Shown here piece after piece: positions 44,579-52,953 of a stretch of DNA of 64,000 bases. Both the position numbers and the translations under genes were made by a program. Positions within the stretch are counted from its first letter, which is position 1. Every line of letters starts with the position of its first letter. Below the pieces are notes generated by a model. The model had not been told where the DNA came from and searched no databases. It saw nothing but the letters and a program-made list of their open reading frames with translations. This DNA comes from Faucicola sp048551375 (GTDB taxonomy: Bacteria > Pseudomonadota > Gammaproteobacteria > Pseudomonadales > Moraxellaceae): assembly GCF_048551375.1 (NCBI RefSeq), contig NZ_JBLYZJ010000001.1, positions 62,001 through 126,000 on the forward strand, read 5' to 3'.

Positions 44579-45739
44579 ATGAACTTTTCCCTAACCGAAG
44601 ACCAACAAGCCTTTGCCGATTTAGCCGAGCAATTTGCCGCCAAATCACTTGCCCCTTTTTCAGCCGAATGGGACGCAACAGGCTACTTCCCAAAAGAAGT
44701 ATTTAAACAAGCAGGCGAATTAGGGTTTATGGGACTTTATACCAACCCAGACTTTGGCGGTCTTGGCTTGCCTCGTCTTGATTCTTCAATTATTTTTGAA
44801 AAATTGGCGTATGGTGACACCTCAACCGCTGCCTTTATGACCATTCATAACATGGTATCGTGGATGATTGGTGAATTTGCTAAACCAGAAATTGCTGAAA
44901 AATACCTACCAGAAATGCTAACAGGTGAAAAATTAGGAAGCTACTGCTTGACCGAACCTAATGCAGGCTCGGACGCTGCTTCATTGACCACCAAAGCCGT
45001 CAAAAATGGCGACCACTATCTGCTTACAGGGCAAAAAATGTTTATCTCTGGGGCAGGGGCGACCGATGTGCTTGTGGTGATGGCTCGCACCAGTGACAAT
45101 GGGGCAAAAGGCATTTCGGCATTCGTGGTGGATGCCAATGCAGAAGGCGTTAGCTATGGTAAAAACGAACACAAAATGGGCTGGAAAAGCCAACCAACCG
45201 CCGCCGTGCATTTTAACCAAGTCAAAGTCCCTGCCGAAAACCTACTTGGTGAAGAAGGTCAAGGCTTTACCTTTGCCATGAAAGGCTTGGACGGTGGACG
45301 TATCAATATCGCCACTTGTGCGGTGGGTACGGCTCAAGCTGCTCTTGACCGTGCGGTGCAGTATGTGCAAGAACGTAGCCAGTTTGGTAAAACGCTTGAC
45401 CAGTTCCAATCAGTACAATTCAAACTTGCTGATATGTTGACCCAGCTTGTTTCAGCTCGTCAAATGGTGCGTTTGGCAGCCTATAATTTGGACAATAAAA
45501 CCCCTGAAGCGACTGCTTATTGTGCGATGGCAAAACGCCTTGCGACTGATTTAAGCTTTGAAGTAGCGAACCAAGCGTTACAGCTACATGGTGGCTATGG
45601 TTATTTGCAAGAATATCCGCTAGAGCGTCATGTGCGTGATTTGCGTGTTCATCAAATCCTTGAGGGGACGAATGAAGTCATGCGAATGATTGTCGCTCGT
45701 AAAATGATGGATGACGGGGCGTTAGCAAGATTGCAATAA
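44579..45739 (+). CDS. Acyl-CoA dehydrogenase, probably isobutyryl-CoA dehydrogenase
   Basis: This is a 386-residue FAD enzyme catalysing alpha,beta-desaturation of a short branched acyl-CoA. Conserved blocks are YCLTEPNAGSDAASLTTKAV, GQKMFISGAGATDVLVVMART, ALQLHGGYGYLQEYPLERHV and RVHQILEGTNEVMRMIVARK with the catalytic Glu near 362. Isobutyryl-CoA is inferred from the neighbours (mmsA, mmsB, hydratase, HIBYL-CoA hydrolase). TTTAAGGAAATCAAA precedes the ATG. Confidence 0.88.
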   Translation: MNFSLTEDQQAFADLAEQFAAKSLAPFSAEWDATGYFPKEVFKQAGELGFMGLYTNPDFGGLGLPRLDSSIIFEKLAYGDTSTAAFMTIHNMVSWMIGEFAKPEIAEKYLPEMLTGEKLGSYCLTEPNAGSDAASLTTKAVKNGDHYLLTGQKMFISGAGATDVLVVMARTSDNGAKGISAFVVDANAEGVSYGKNEHKMGWKSQPTAAVHFNQVKVPAENLLGEEGQGFTFAMKGLDGGRINIATCAVGTAQAALDRAVQYVQERSQFGKTLDQFQSVQFKLADMLTQLVSARQMVRLAAYNLDNKTPEATAYCAMAKRLATDLSFEVANQALQLHGGYGYLQEYPLERHVRDLRVHQILEGTNEVMRMIVARKMMDDGALARLQ

Positions 45740-45797
45740 GCTGAAAATGGGATAAAGGGTACGATTGATGGTTTAATTATCAATGAATATGGGTGTA

Positions 45798-45832
45798 AAA
45801 TGTAAGAAAAAGTGCTACAATAACTTACATTT
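45798..45832 (+). promoter_or_regulatory. Promoter and palindromic operator of the RelB/YafQ module
   Basis: The nine-base arms AAATGTAAG and CTTACATTT form a perfect inverted repeat. An extended -10, TGCTACAAT (45813-45821), sits inside it. The layout fits autorepression by a RelB-YafQ complex, and the relB ATG lies 37 bp downstream. Confidence 0.7.
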
Positions 45833-45868
45833 AACCCGTTTCCCCATAATTTGATAAGTGAGAAAAAG

Positions 45869-46183
45869 ATGTCAGCCACCAATTTTAATATGCGACTGGA
45901 TGATGACTTACGCAATCGAGCCTTTCCTGTGCTAGAGCGTTATGGCTTGTCGCCTGCTCAAGCCTTTAAGCTATTTTTAAATCAAATTGCCGAAACCAAT
46001 GTCGTGCCAATATCATTTGATTGGCATAAACGTGTTGAATCATCAAGCACGGCAACGCTGACTGCCAAGGCAAAAGCGAAATTGGAACAATCTGCCAAAG
46101 AAGTCGAAAGCGGTGATTATACGCTTTACAAAACGCCAGAACAGGCAATGCAAGCCATGTTGGAGTTAGCTGATGGCAGATAG
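45869..46183 (+). CDS. RelB/DinJ-family antitoxin
   Basis: This is a 104-residue antitoxin. The N-terminal ribbon-helix-helix is SATNFNMRLDDDLRNRAFPV followed by LSPAQAFKLFLNQIAET, as in DinJ. The ATG at 45869 follows GTGAGAAAAAG; an upstream in-frame TTG adds only six residues. The C-terminal part is the toxin-binding helix. It overlaps the toxin gene by 11 bp. Confidence 0.87.
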   Translation: MSATNFNMRLDDDLRNRAFPVLERYGLSPAQAFKLFLNQIAETNVVPISFDWHKRVESSSTATLTAKAKAKLEQSAKEVESGDYTLYKTPEQAMQAMLELADGR

Positions 46184-46448
46184 GCAGGTTTTGCTCACCA
46201 ATCAATTTAAGCGAGATATCAAAAAACGCTATCTTGATTTGGTAACGCCTGAATGGGGTGAGGTATTTCAATGTTTGACCCAACGCAAGCCATTGCCCGA
46301 AAAATACTGCGACCATCCTTTACATGGCGATAAAAAAGGCTTTCGAGATTGTCATGTGAAGCCTGATTTGGTGCTGATTTATAAGATTAATGAGCAAGAT
46401 ATTGTAGAGTTTCACCAGTTAAATACCCATTCGGAAATTTTTGGCTGA
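46173..46448 (+). CDS. YafQ/RelE-family mRNA interferase toxin
   Basis: This is a 91-residue ribosome-dependent endoribonuclease. Features are LTNQFKRDIKKRYLD, the HPLHGDKKGFRDCHVKPDLVLIYKI core shared with YafQ, and the C-terminal active-site region VEFHQLNTHSEIFG with His residues. It forms a two-gene module with the RelB/DinJ-like antitoxin, inserted between acyl-CoA dehydrogenase and enoyl-CoA hydratase. Confidence 0.88.
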   Translation: MADRQVLLTNQFKRDIKKRYLDLVTPEWGEVFQCLTQRKPLPEKYCDHPLHGDKKGFRDCHVKPDLVLIYKINEQDIVEFHQLNTHSEIFG

Positions 46449-46478
46449 TTTTTGGCACAAATATCTAGGATAACAGCC

Positions 46479-46865
46479 ATGACCCTATATGAAGTTAACA
46501 CAATCAGAACCAATAATTTCACTGATATCGAAGTGATGAAAAAATTTGGCGAATTGTGGCAACAAACTATTTTGCAAGGTCATGGGCTGTCGGTTTTATA
46601 TGGGGTGTACCATGAGTATGCGTCAAATTATCAAGGCGATTATACTTGTAGCACCGCCAGTGAAACCCCTAGTGATGGCAAAATGATTGAGTTGCCTGAT
46701 ACGCCTTATCAAGTGTTTAAAACCAATCGCCTAGAATTGCCTCAAACTTGGATAAAGATTTGGCAGTTGGAAGAAAAGGGTGAAATCAATCGAGCGTATC
46801 AAGTGGATTATGAAAAATATTTGCTTGATGGGACGGTTGAAATTCATATCGGTATCAAAGATTAA
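46479..46865 (+). CDS. GyrI-like effector-binding domain protein
   Basis: This is a 128-residue single-domain protein resembling the GyrI-like/AraC effector-binding fold. Matching segments are IRTNNFTDIEVMKKFGELWQ, VLYGVYHEYASNYQGDYTCS and a C-terminal YEKYLLDGTVEIHIGI block. I used the ATG at 46479 after CTAGGATAACAGCC. Such proteins may bind small molecules or hydrolyse adducts. Its role next to a TA module and valine genes is unknown. Confidence 0.7.
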   Translation: MTLYEVNTIRTNNFTDIEVMKKFGELWQQTILQGHGLSVLYGVYHEYASNYQGDYTCSTASETPSDGKMIELPDTPYQVFKTNRLELPQTWIKIWQLEEKGEINRAYQVDYEKYLLDGTVEIHIGIKD

Positions 46866-46884
46866 CAAATAAAAGGAATTTATC

Positions 46885-47661
46885 ATGTCAAATTACACCA
46901 ACCTAAACCTAAAAATCGACCGTCATATTGCCATTTTGACGCTCAACAACCCACCTGCTCATACATGGACAAAAGACAGTTTAGCCAGTCTAAAACAGCT
47001 TATCAGCGACCTAAACACCAATAAACAAGTTCAAGCCCTTGTCGTGCATGGCGATGGCGAAAAATTCTTCTCAGCAGGGGCGGATTTGAACAGCTTTGCC
47101 AGTGGCGATAAAGGTCAAGCCTTTGACATGGCGGTGGCGTTTGGTGAGGCGTTCCAAGCCCTGTCAAACTTCCGTGGCGTGTCGATTGCCTGTATCAATG
47201 GCTATGCGATGGGTGGCGGTTTGGAATGTGCATTGGCGTGTGATATCCGCATTGCCGAAAGCCACGCCCAAATGGCATTGCCAGAGCTATCTGTGGGCTT
47301 GTTGCCTTGTGCAGGCGGTACGCAAAACCTACCTTGGCTTGTGGGCGAGGGCTGGGCGAAGCGTATGATTCTGTGCGGTGAGCGTGTCAAAGCGGATAAA
47401 GCGTTAGAAATCGGCTTGGTTGAAGAAGTGGTGGAAACTGGCAAAGGGTTAGAAACGGCATTAGCATTGGCAGAAAAAGTCGCCAAGCAGTCACCTGATG
47501 CGATTGCGTCAAGTAAGACCTTGATTCAGTCGGCTCGTGTCCAGCCACCAAGTTTTAATTGGATTACAGAACGTGAGTTGTTCTTGAAGTTGTTTGATGG
47601 GGCAAATCAAAGCGAAGGTGTTAATGCGTTTTTAGAAAAACGCCCTGCGGTTTGGAAATGA
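46885..47661 (+). CDS. Enoyl-CoA hydratase (methacrylyl-CoA hydration likely)
   Basis: This is a 258-residue crotonase-fold protein. The oxyanion-hole segments are KFFSAGADLNSFASG and CINGYAMGGGLECALACDIR. The catalytic Glu positions appear as GGGLE and PELSVGLLPCAGGTQNLP. In context it would hydrate methacrylyl-CoA to 3-hydroxyisobutyryl-CoA. AAAAGGAATTTATC precedes the ATG. Confidence 0.88.
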   Translation: MSNYTNLNLKIDRHIAILTLNNPPAHTWTKDSLASLKQLISDLNTNKQVQALVVHGDGEKFFSAGADLNSFASGDKGQAFDMAVAFGEAFQALSNFRGVSIACINGYAMGGGLECALACDIRIAESHAQMALPELSVGLLPCAGGTQNLPWLVGEGWAKRMILCGERVKADKALEIGLVEEVVETGKGLETALALAEKVAKQSPDAIASSKTLIQSARVQPPSFNWITERELFLKLFDGANQSEGVNAFLEKRPAVWK

Positions 47662-47685
47662 TTTTGAAATTGACGGTAGGGGCGT

Positions 47686-47709
47686 ATTGAATACGCCCAC
47701 TATTTGAAT
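47686..47709. repeat. Short palindromic repeat, GGGCGTAT type
   Basis: GTAGGGGCGTATTGAATACGCCC lies between the enoyl-CoA hydratase and the frame-broken gene. It shares the core with the other copies. Confidence 0.8.
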
Positions 47710-47729
47710 AGATAGTTTAAGGAAAATCA

Positions 47730-48357
47730 ATGCAAGGCTTTTATCTACCAAATAGCGACCATTACTATTTTAACCACACAACTTGGGAAATTGAAAGGCA
47801 AGATTTAGCCAAAGATAACGCATTTTTATTGACTGTAGAACAAGCCAATGATTTAAATTTTGATAAATTTTTTTTCCAAAAATGAAGGTGATTGTAAACC
47901 ACATTTGAATAAAAATTATCATTATCTAACCATGCCTTATGAGTTAGGTGATATCATTTTTGATGAAATTACTCCCACAGAGGTTTTGGTTGAAGTTTTA
48001 AACAAGTATATTCAAGGCGATAAAATTTTAGCTTCTACTGATAACGATAAATGTTGTGTCGTGAGATGTGAAAAGCTGACAACAAATGTTATAGATTGTT
48101 TTTACAACCCACACATGAACACACCTTTTCTTATTTTTAGTCAAGATGAACCTGTTTTTGCCTTAATTGATTTTGATTTGCCATTACAAATTATTGGTTT
48201 TGCTAAAGATTTAACAGTAGAAATTGATAACTATGAGTTAATAAAACAAGGCTTTGAATCAGTTTTTAAACGTTATGCAGGCTATACCAATATGGGAAAC
48301 TTGTTTAAAGAATATTATGCGTTTTTATTGCCAAAATTTATTTTAGAAAAATTGTAA
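47730..48357 (+). pseudogene. Unknown gene split by a frame change at a T8 tract
   Basis: Two adjoining reading frames look like one gene. The first begins at the ATG at 47730 (MQGFYLPNSDHYYFNHTTWE, after TTAAGGAAAATCA) and ends at a TGA at 47883-47885 after 51 codons. The second frame opens at about 47860 and runs to 48357 (MPYELGDIIFDEI, FDLPLQIIGFAKDL). A tract of eight T (47867-47874) lies in the overlap. One T fewer would join them into a protein of about 208 residues. I do not recognise the family. It could be a broken gene, a phase-variable gene or a sequencing error. Confidence 0.7.
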
Positions 48358-48373
48358 GATAAAGGAATGAAAA

Positions 48374-49603
48374 ATGGAAAACATGGAAAGCCCCGTATTA
48401 TTTGACACAATCCAAACCACAAGCGGTCATCAAATCGGCACAATGACATTGAATGACCCTAAAGCCCTAAACGCCCTCAGCGTGGATATGTGCAAACTCA
48501 TGGCAACTCAGCTGACCGAATGGGCGAGTGACGAATCAATCGTAACCGTCATCCTCAAAGGCAGTGGCGACAAGGCATTCTGTGCAGGTGGCAATATCCG
48601 CAAACTCTACGACAGCATGACGGATAACCCGACCCAAATCCCACTTCAACAGCCAAATGCCTATGCCGTTGAGTTTTTTGAAAACGAATATAGCCTATAT
48701 CGCCAAATGCACTTTTACCAAAAACCCATTATCCTATGGGGCAACGGTATCGTCATGGGCGGTGGTATGGGCTTGATGGCGATGTGTAGCCACCGTGTCG
48801 TCACCGAAACCACACGTTTTGCCATGCCAGAGATTACCATTGGGCTGTATCCTGATGCCACAGGTTCATGGTTCTTGGCTCGTATGCCTGCCAAAGTCGG
48901 CTTGTTCTTAGGTCTAACAGGGGCGAATTGCAATGCCAAAGATGCGATTTTTACCAGTTTGGCGGAATATGCGGTGGCAAGTGATGAATATGAAAAAGTC
49001 ATCAATGCGTTGGTAAATGCCAACTGGCAAGCCAACTGCTCTTCTCTAAAAAGCACCGATTCGCATAGCCAAGACAATGTCAATTTACAAGATATCGCCA
49101 GTCAAGCGTTAGCAAGCGTTCACCATGTCGAACACCTTGCCGATAGCAATTTGATGACCCATTTTGACCGTATTCAAGCGGTGGTCAATCAAGGCTCGGT
49201 GCATGATATGGACAAAGCCTTGCGTAATGATAACTTTAGCAAAGTCAATGGCGATACTGATAAATGGCTATCTCGTGCGGTCGATACCTATACGCACGGT
49301 TGCCCTGTGTCGGCAGGTTTGACGTTTGAGATTTTTGAGCGAGCAAGCAAGCTATCATTGGAGCAAGTGCTGTATATGGAGATGAATGCGTCATTGCATT
49401 GTGCCAATTATCCTGATTTTCGTGAGGGCGTGCGAGCCTTGTTGATTGATAAGGATAAATCACCGAAGTGGAGCAAAACCCTTGATGAATGCGATACCAG
49501 TTATATTATTTCGCATTTGCAGACGGCTTTCCCAAATGGTGAACATCCATTTGAAGATTGGCTAAGTGATAAATCTTTGTCAAGTCAATTAGCCAAAGGA
49601 TAA
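48374..49603 (+). CDS. 3-hydroxyisobutyryl-CoA hydrolase (crotonase family)
   Basis: This is a 409-residue crotonase-fold enzyme longer than plain hydratases, with the layout of HIBCH. KGSGDKAFCAGGNIRKLYDS is followed by GNGIVMGGGMGLMAMCSHRV and FAMPEITIGLYPDATGSWFL. It would release 3-hydroxyisobutyrate from its CoA ester, committing valine carbon to MmsB and avoiding build-up of reactive methacrylyl-CoA. AAAGGAATGAAAA precedes the start. Confidence 0.88.
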   Translation: MENMESPVLFDTIQTTSGHQIGTMTLNDPKALNALSVDMCKLMATQLTEWASDESIVTVILKGSGDKAFCAGGNIRKLYDSMTDNPTQIPLQQPNAYAVEFFENEYSLYRQMHFYQKPIILWGNGIVMGGGMGLMAMCSHRVVTETTRFAMPEITIGLYPDATGSWFLARMPAKVGLFLGLTGANCNAKDAIFTSLAEYAVASDEYEKVINALVNANWQANCSSLKSTDSHSQDNVNLQDIASQALASVHHVEHLADSNLMTHFDRIQAVVNQGSVHDMDKALRNDNFSKVNGDTDKWLSRAVDTYTHGCPVSAGLTFEIFERASKLSLEQVLYMEMNASLHCANYPDFREGVRALLIDKDKSPKWSKTLDECDTSYIISHLQTAFPNGEHPFEDWLSDKSLSSQLAKG

Positions 49604-49637
49604 GCCCTAAGCATAAGCGTAAGTCATAAGCATTGTA

Positions 49638-49668
49638 GTGGGTTAGCCGTCTGTTTGGCGTAACCCAC
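49638..49668. repeat. Palindromic repeat, GTGGGTTA type
   Basis: GTGGGTTA and TAACCCAC arms are separated by GCCGTCTGTTTGGCG, which is itself partly complementary. It lies between the hydrolase and mmsB. Confidence 0.8.
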
Positions 49669-49738
49669 GCATATCGTGTGTTAAAAATTAGCTACCAAAA
49701 AAGCTTGAGTAAAACCCAAACATAACAAGGAGTGTTAT

Positions 49739-50647
49739 ATGAAAACCATTCAAAAAATCGCCTTTATCGGACTTGGCAACATGGGCAAGCCGATGGCAGA
49801 AAACCTAATCAAAAAAGGCTTTGCCCTTAATGTCTTTGACCTAAACCAAGCCGTGCTTGATGACGTTGCCAAACAAGGGGCGACTGTTGCCTCATCACCT
49901 GTTGAAGCCAGTAAAAATGTCGATATGGTTATCACCATGCTACCTGCGGGGCAACACGTTAAGTCTGTTTATATCGGTGAAAATGGTAACGGCTTGATTG
50001 ATGCGGTAGCGAGTGACACAATATTGGTGGACTGTAGTACGATTGCTTCTAGCGATGCCAAAGCGGTTGCCGAAGTCGCCAAAGCCAAAAGCATTACCTT
50101 CATGGATGCCCCTGTGTCAGGCGGTACAGGCGGAGCGACCGCAGGTACATTGACTTTTATTGTCGGTGGTGAGCAAGCCGATTTTGAAACCATAAAGCCA
50201 GTATTACAAGCCATGGGTAAAAATATCTTCCATGCAGGTGATGTCGGAGCAGGGCAAGTTGCCAAAATCTGTAATAATATGCTACTGGGTATCTTGATGA
50301 GTGGCACAGCCGAAGCGATTAATTTAGGTGTGAAAAATGGACTGGATGCCAAAGTGTTATCCGACATCATGCTCCAAAGCTCTGGACGTAACTGGACACT
50401 CGAAGTGTATAATCCGTATCCGAACGTGCTTGAAACTGTACCGTCAAGCAAAGGTTATACAGGCGGATTTATGAGTAAGCTGATGCTTAAAGACATGAAC
50501 CTCGCCAAACAAACTGCCGAAGATACAGGCGTTGCTACCCCAATGGCAGACCAAGCCAATGCTCTTTATACAAAGCATAGTGAAGTGCATGGGGATAAGG
50601 ACTTTTCGAGTATCTTAGGTCAGTATGATGAAAATGTGTTAGGTTAA
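49739..50647 (+). CDS. mmsB: 3-hydroxyisobutyrate dehydrogenase
   Basis: MmsB oxidises 3-hydroxyisobutyrate to methylmalonate semialdehyde with NAD. The 302-residue product has the Rossmann start IAFIGLGNMGKPMAENLIKK. The family signature DAPVSGGTGGATAGTLTFIV and the catalytic Lys segment GQVAKICNNMLLGI also appear. It is separated from mmsA by the rest of the cluster, unlike the adjacent mmsAB pair of Pseudomonas. Confidence 0.94.
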   Translation: MKTIQKIAFIGLGNMGKPMAENLIKKGFALNVFDLNQAVLDDVAKQGATVASSPVEASKNVDMVITMLPAGQHVKSVYIGENGNGLIDAVASDTILVDCSTIASSDAKAVAEVAKAKSITFMDAPVSGGTGGATAGTLTFIVGGEQADFETIKPVLQAMGKNIFHAGDVGAGQVAKICNNMLLGILMSGTAEAINLGVKNGLDAKVLSDIMLQSSGRNWTLEVYNPYPNVLETVPSSKGYTGGFMSKLMLKDMNLAKQTAEDTGVATPMADQANALYTKHSEVHGDKDFSSILGQYDENVLG

Positions 50648-50683
50648 TATACAGGACTTACGCATTTTTACAGCATGTAGGTT

Positions 50684-50707
50684 GGGTAGGGCGTAATGAT
50701 TACGCCC
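50684..50707. repeat. Diverged palindromic repeat between mmsB and tetR
   Basis: GGGTAGGGCGTAATGATTACGCCC resembles the GGGCGTAT family but has one fewer G and a different centre. It lies between convergent genes. Confidence 0.65.
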
Positions 50708-50716
50708 TTTCATCAA

Positions 50717-51334
50717 TTAGCCTACCATCGCTAATATCTGTTTTTTCGTCCGCTCAAAAATCCCTTTATCCCCCAACGCATTGGCAACCAAACTCGCCCC
50801 CTCACACAGGTTTAAAATCATCAAGGCGGTATCGCTGATATTGAGTGGCTGAATTTCTTTATTTTCAACCGCTTGGTTTAGAACCTTTTCTAACCAATCG
50901 AGTTGTAAGGTAAAGTTATCTTGGGTTTTGGCGATTAAGACTTCAGGCAGTTTATGCTTATCCGCTACCAAAGCTGCACACATCGGCAAGCGTTCGCAAG
51001 TATCAGTGAACAAATCGACATAAGCGGTCAAACGCCCTTGCACATCGCTATGATTGCTTTCAATTTTGGCAAAGGTTTGTCTGACATCATCATGGCTAGC
51101 TGATACCACCGCCAAGCCCAAATCCGCTTTGGTGGGGAAATAATGGTGGATACTGGCTTTTTTGATACCAATTTCGTCCGCTAAGTCGGCATAGCTAAAC
51201 CCAGCATAGCCCTTTTCTCGCATCAGTTCACTGGCAAGTTTAAGTAATTTATCTCGTGTGCTTTCTTTGGAAATTGCATTGCGATTTTCACTGTTATTTT
51301 CACTGCTACTTTCAACATTACTTTCTTTGCTCAT
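50717..51334 (-). CDS. TetR-family transcriptional regulator
   Basis: This is a 205-residue TetR-type repressor from the ATG at 51334, chosen because AGGAAAG lies upstream and 27 extra residues of the longer frame are unlike the family. The N-terminal tail before the DNA-binding domain contains an Asn/Ser/Glu-rich run encoded by imperfect 12-bp repeats. The helix-turn-helix is GYAGFSYADLADEIGIKKAS followed by IHHYFPTKADLG. It is divergent from the OYE-Ohr pair, with palindromic candidate operators in the intergenic region. Confidence 0.88.
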   Translation of the reverse strand: MSKESNVESSSENNSENRNAISKESTRDKLLKLASELMREKGYAGFSYADLADEIGIKKASIHHYFPTKADLGLAVVSASHDDVRQTFAKIESNHSDVQGRLTAYVDLFTDTCERLPMCAALVADKHKLPEVLIAKTQDNFTLQLDWLEKVLNQAVENKEIQPLNISDTALMILNLCEGASLVANALGDKGIFERTKKQILAMVG

Positions 51335-51610
51335 GTCTTTACTCTTTCCTGTATTTTTAATCGCCATGTCAGGTGTACATTGCGATAGCTTGATGGTCTT
51401 TGTCCACTTAGACAAAAGGGATGTCGTAAAATTGTGAAATCTTGTAATATTTTGACCTTAAAAATAAAATCCACATTAAAACATGCTAAGCTTGAGAAAA
51501 ATAAAAATCATTATAAATACAATTACCTAGCAGTATTTTTAATTAAAAATAACCCATTTCTACTCAAGCTTATATGAATTTTCTAAACCATTGTATCACA
51601 AAAACCAATC

Positions 51611-51669
51611 TACCTACTACTTGACAGGTAAATTTCCTGCTTTATAATTTAACCTATCAATTGGTAGGT
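51611..51669 (+). promoter_or_regulatory. Promoter with two candidate TetR operators
   Basis: A strong promoter is visible: TTGACA (51621-51626), a 16-bp spacer and TATAAT (51643-51648). Two similar palindromes overlap it. TACCTACTACTTGACAGGTA (51611-51630) covers the -35, and ACCTATCAATTGGTAGGT (51652-51669) covers the start point. Both share ACCTA and the reverse ending GGT(A). Binding of the divergent TetR protein here would repress the OYE-Ohr unit. Confidence 0.7.
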
Positions 51670-51753
51670 ATGCAAAAATTATTGAGAAACCACTGATAAA
51701 TTATTGCTACTTTACCTTTATTATGATGTTTTTTAATTTTGGAGTACCCTACC

Positions 51754-51822
51754 ATGAACAAACAAGACGAGCCTTTTATGATGTGGTTAAATTCGTGCGT
51801 TAATGTTGAAAATTTAAAATAA
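51754..51822 (+). CDS. Possible 22-residue leader peptide before the OYE gene
   Basis: A short open frame begins at 51754 with ATG after TTTGGAGTACCC, a good ribosome site. It encodes MNKQDEPFMMWLNSCVNVEN plus two residues and then a stop, 30 bp before the OYE ATG. It has one cysteine. It may be a real upstream ORF or just chance. Confidence 0.35.
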   Translation: MNKQDEPFMMWLNSCVNVENLK

Positions 51823-51851
51823 TTAACATAGATAATACTAGGAAAATTCTC

Positions 51852-52907
51852 ATGGCTAAACTACGTTTTTTAAACACCCCTTATACCCTCAAAAATCTTG
51901 AACTGCGTAACCGTGTGGTGATGCCACCAATGTGCCAATATTCTGCCACAGACGGTATGCCAAACGACTGGCACAAGGTGCATTATACTTCTCGTGCCAT
52001 TGGTGGCGTGGGCTTGATTATCGTTGAGATGACTAATGTTGCCCCGAATGGTCGTATTTCACCAAACTGCCTTGGTCTTTGGAACGATGAGCAACGTGAT
52101 GTGTTCAAAGAAATTGTGGATAGCGTACACCAATACGGTGCAAAAATCGGTATTCAAATCGCCCATGCAGGTCGTAAAGCCCAAGATTGCCAAAGTGTTG
52201 CACCGTCTGCGATTCATTATGGCAAGCAAGATTTTGAAGGGCAAAACTTAACCATGCCTTTAGAATTAAGTGAAAGCGATATTAGCGATTTAATCGAAAA
52301 ATTTCGTGAATCGGTCAAACGTGCAGTGGATGCGGGCTTTGATACGATTGAATTGCACGCGGCACATGGTTATCTGATTCATCAATTTGCATCGCCAAAA
52401 TCTAATCAACGTAGCGATAAATATGGTCAAGACCGTCTATTGTTCGGTGAACAAGTTATCAAGGCATCTAAGTCAGTGATGCCTACTGATATGCCGTTAA
52501 TCGTGCGTTTTTCTGCGCAAGAATATGGCGACAATGGCTATGATTTGGACTATGGCGTAGAGATTGGCAAACGCTTTGCTCAAGCAGGGGCGGATATGCT
52601 CCATGTCAGTGGTGGTGGTGATGGCGTGTTAAACAAAGCCAATCACCCACCGATTTCGGCAGGCTATCAAGTGCCTTTTGCTCGCCGTATCAAGGCGGAA
52701 ACAGGCTTGCCTGTGATTGCGGTCGGTATGCTAGAAGAGCCAGAAGTGGCGGATTTTGTACTGGGTAGCGGTGATGCGGATTTGGTGGCGGTTGGTCGTG
52801 GTTTGCTCCGTGACCCAAACTGGGTGCTAAATACTCAATATAACCGCAATGCTAGTGATAGCAGTGGTGTACAGTTTGTACCTGCACAGTATTCACGAGC
52901 GTATTGA
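51852..52907 (+). CDS. YqjM-like NADPH:flavin oxidoreductase (old yellow enzyme)
   Basis: This is a 351-residue FMN enzyme of the YqjM/NamA subgroup. The subgroup's redox-tuning Cys is in VVMPPMCQYSA near residue 28. QIAHAGRKAQ and ELHAAHGYLIHQFASPKSNQ with the His pair and the RVQRSDKYG-like NQRSDKYG follow. It probably reduces electrophilic enals or nitro compounds. It lies downstream of the TetR-operator promoter and 46 bp before an Ohr gene, which suggests a shared response to reactive electrophiles or peroxides. Confidence 0.9.
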   Translation: MAKLRFLNTPYTLKNLELRNRVVMPPMCQYSATDGMPNDWHKVHYTSRAIGGVGLIIVEMTNVAPNGRISPNCLGLWNDEQRDVFKEIVDSVHQYGAKIGIQIAHAGRKAQDCQSVAPSAIHYGKQDFEGQNLTMPLELSESDISDLIEKFRESVKRAVDAGFDTIELHAAHGYLIHQFASPKSNQRSDKYGQDRLLFGEQVIKASKSVMPTDMPLIVRFSAQEYGDNGYDLDYGVEIGKRFAQAGADMLHVSGGGDGVLNKANHPPISAGYQVPFARRIKAETGLPVIAVGMLEEPEVADFVLGSGDADLVAVGRGLLRDPNWVLNTQYNRNASDSSGVQFVPAQYSRAY

Positions 52908-52953
52908 TTTAACTTTTTTAATGATTTTTTAACTTAACAAAAAGGTATCTACC

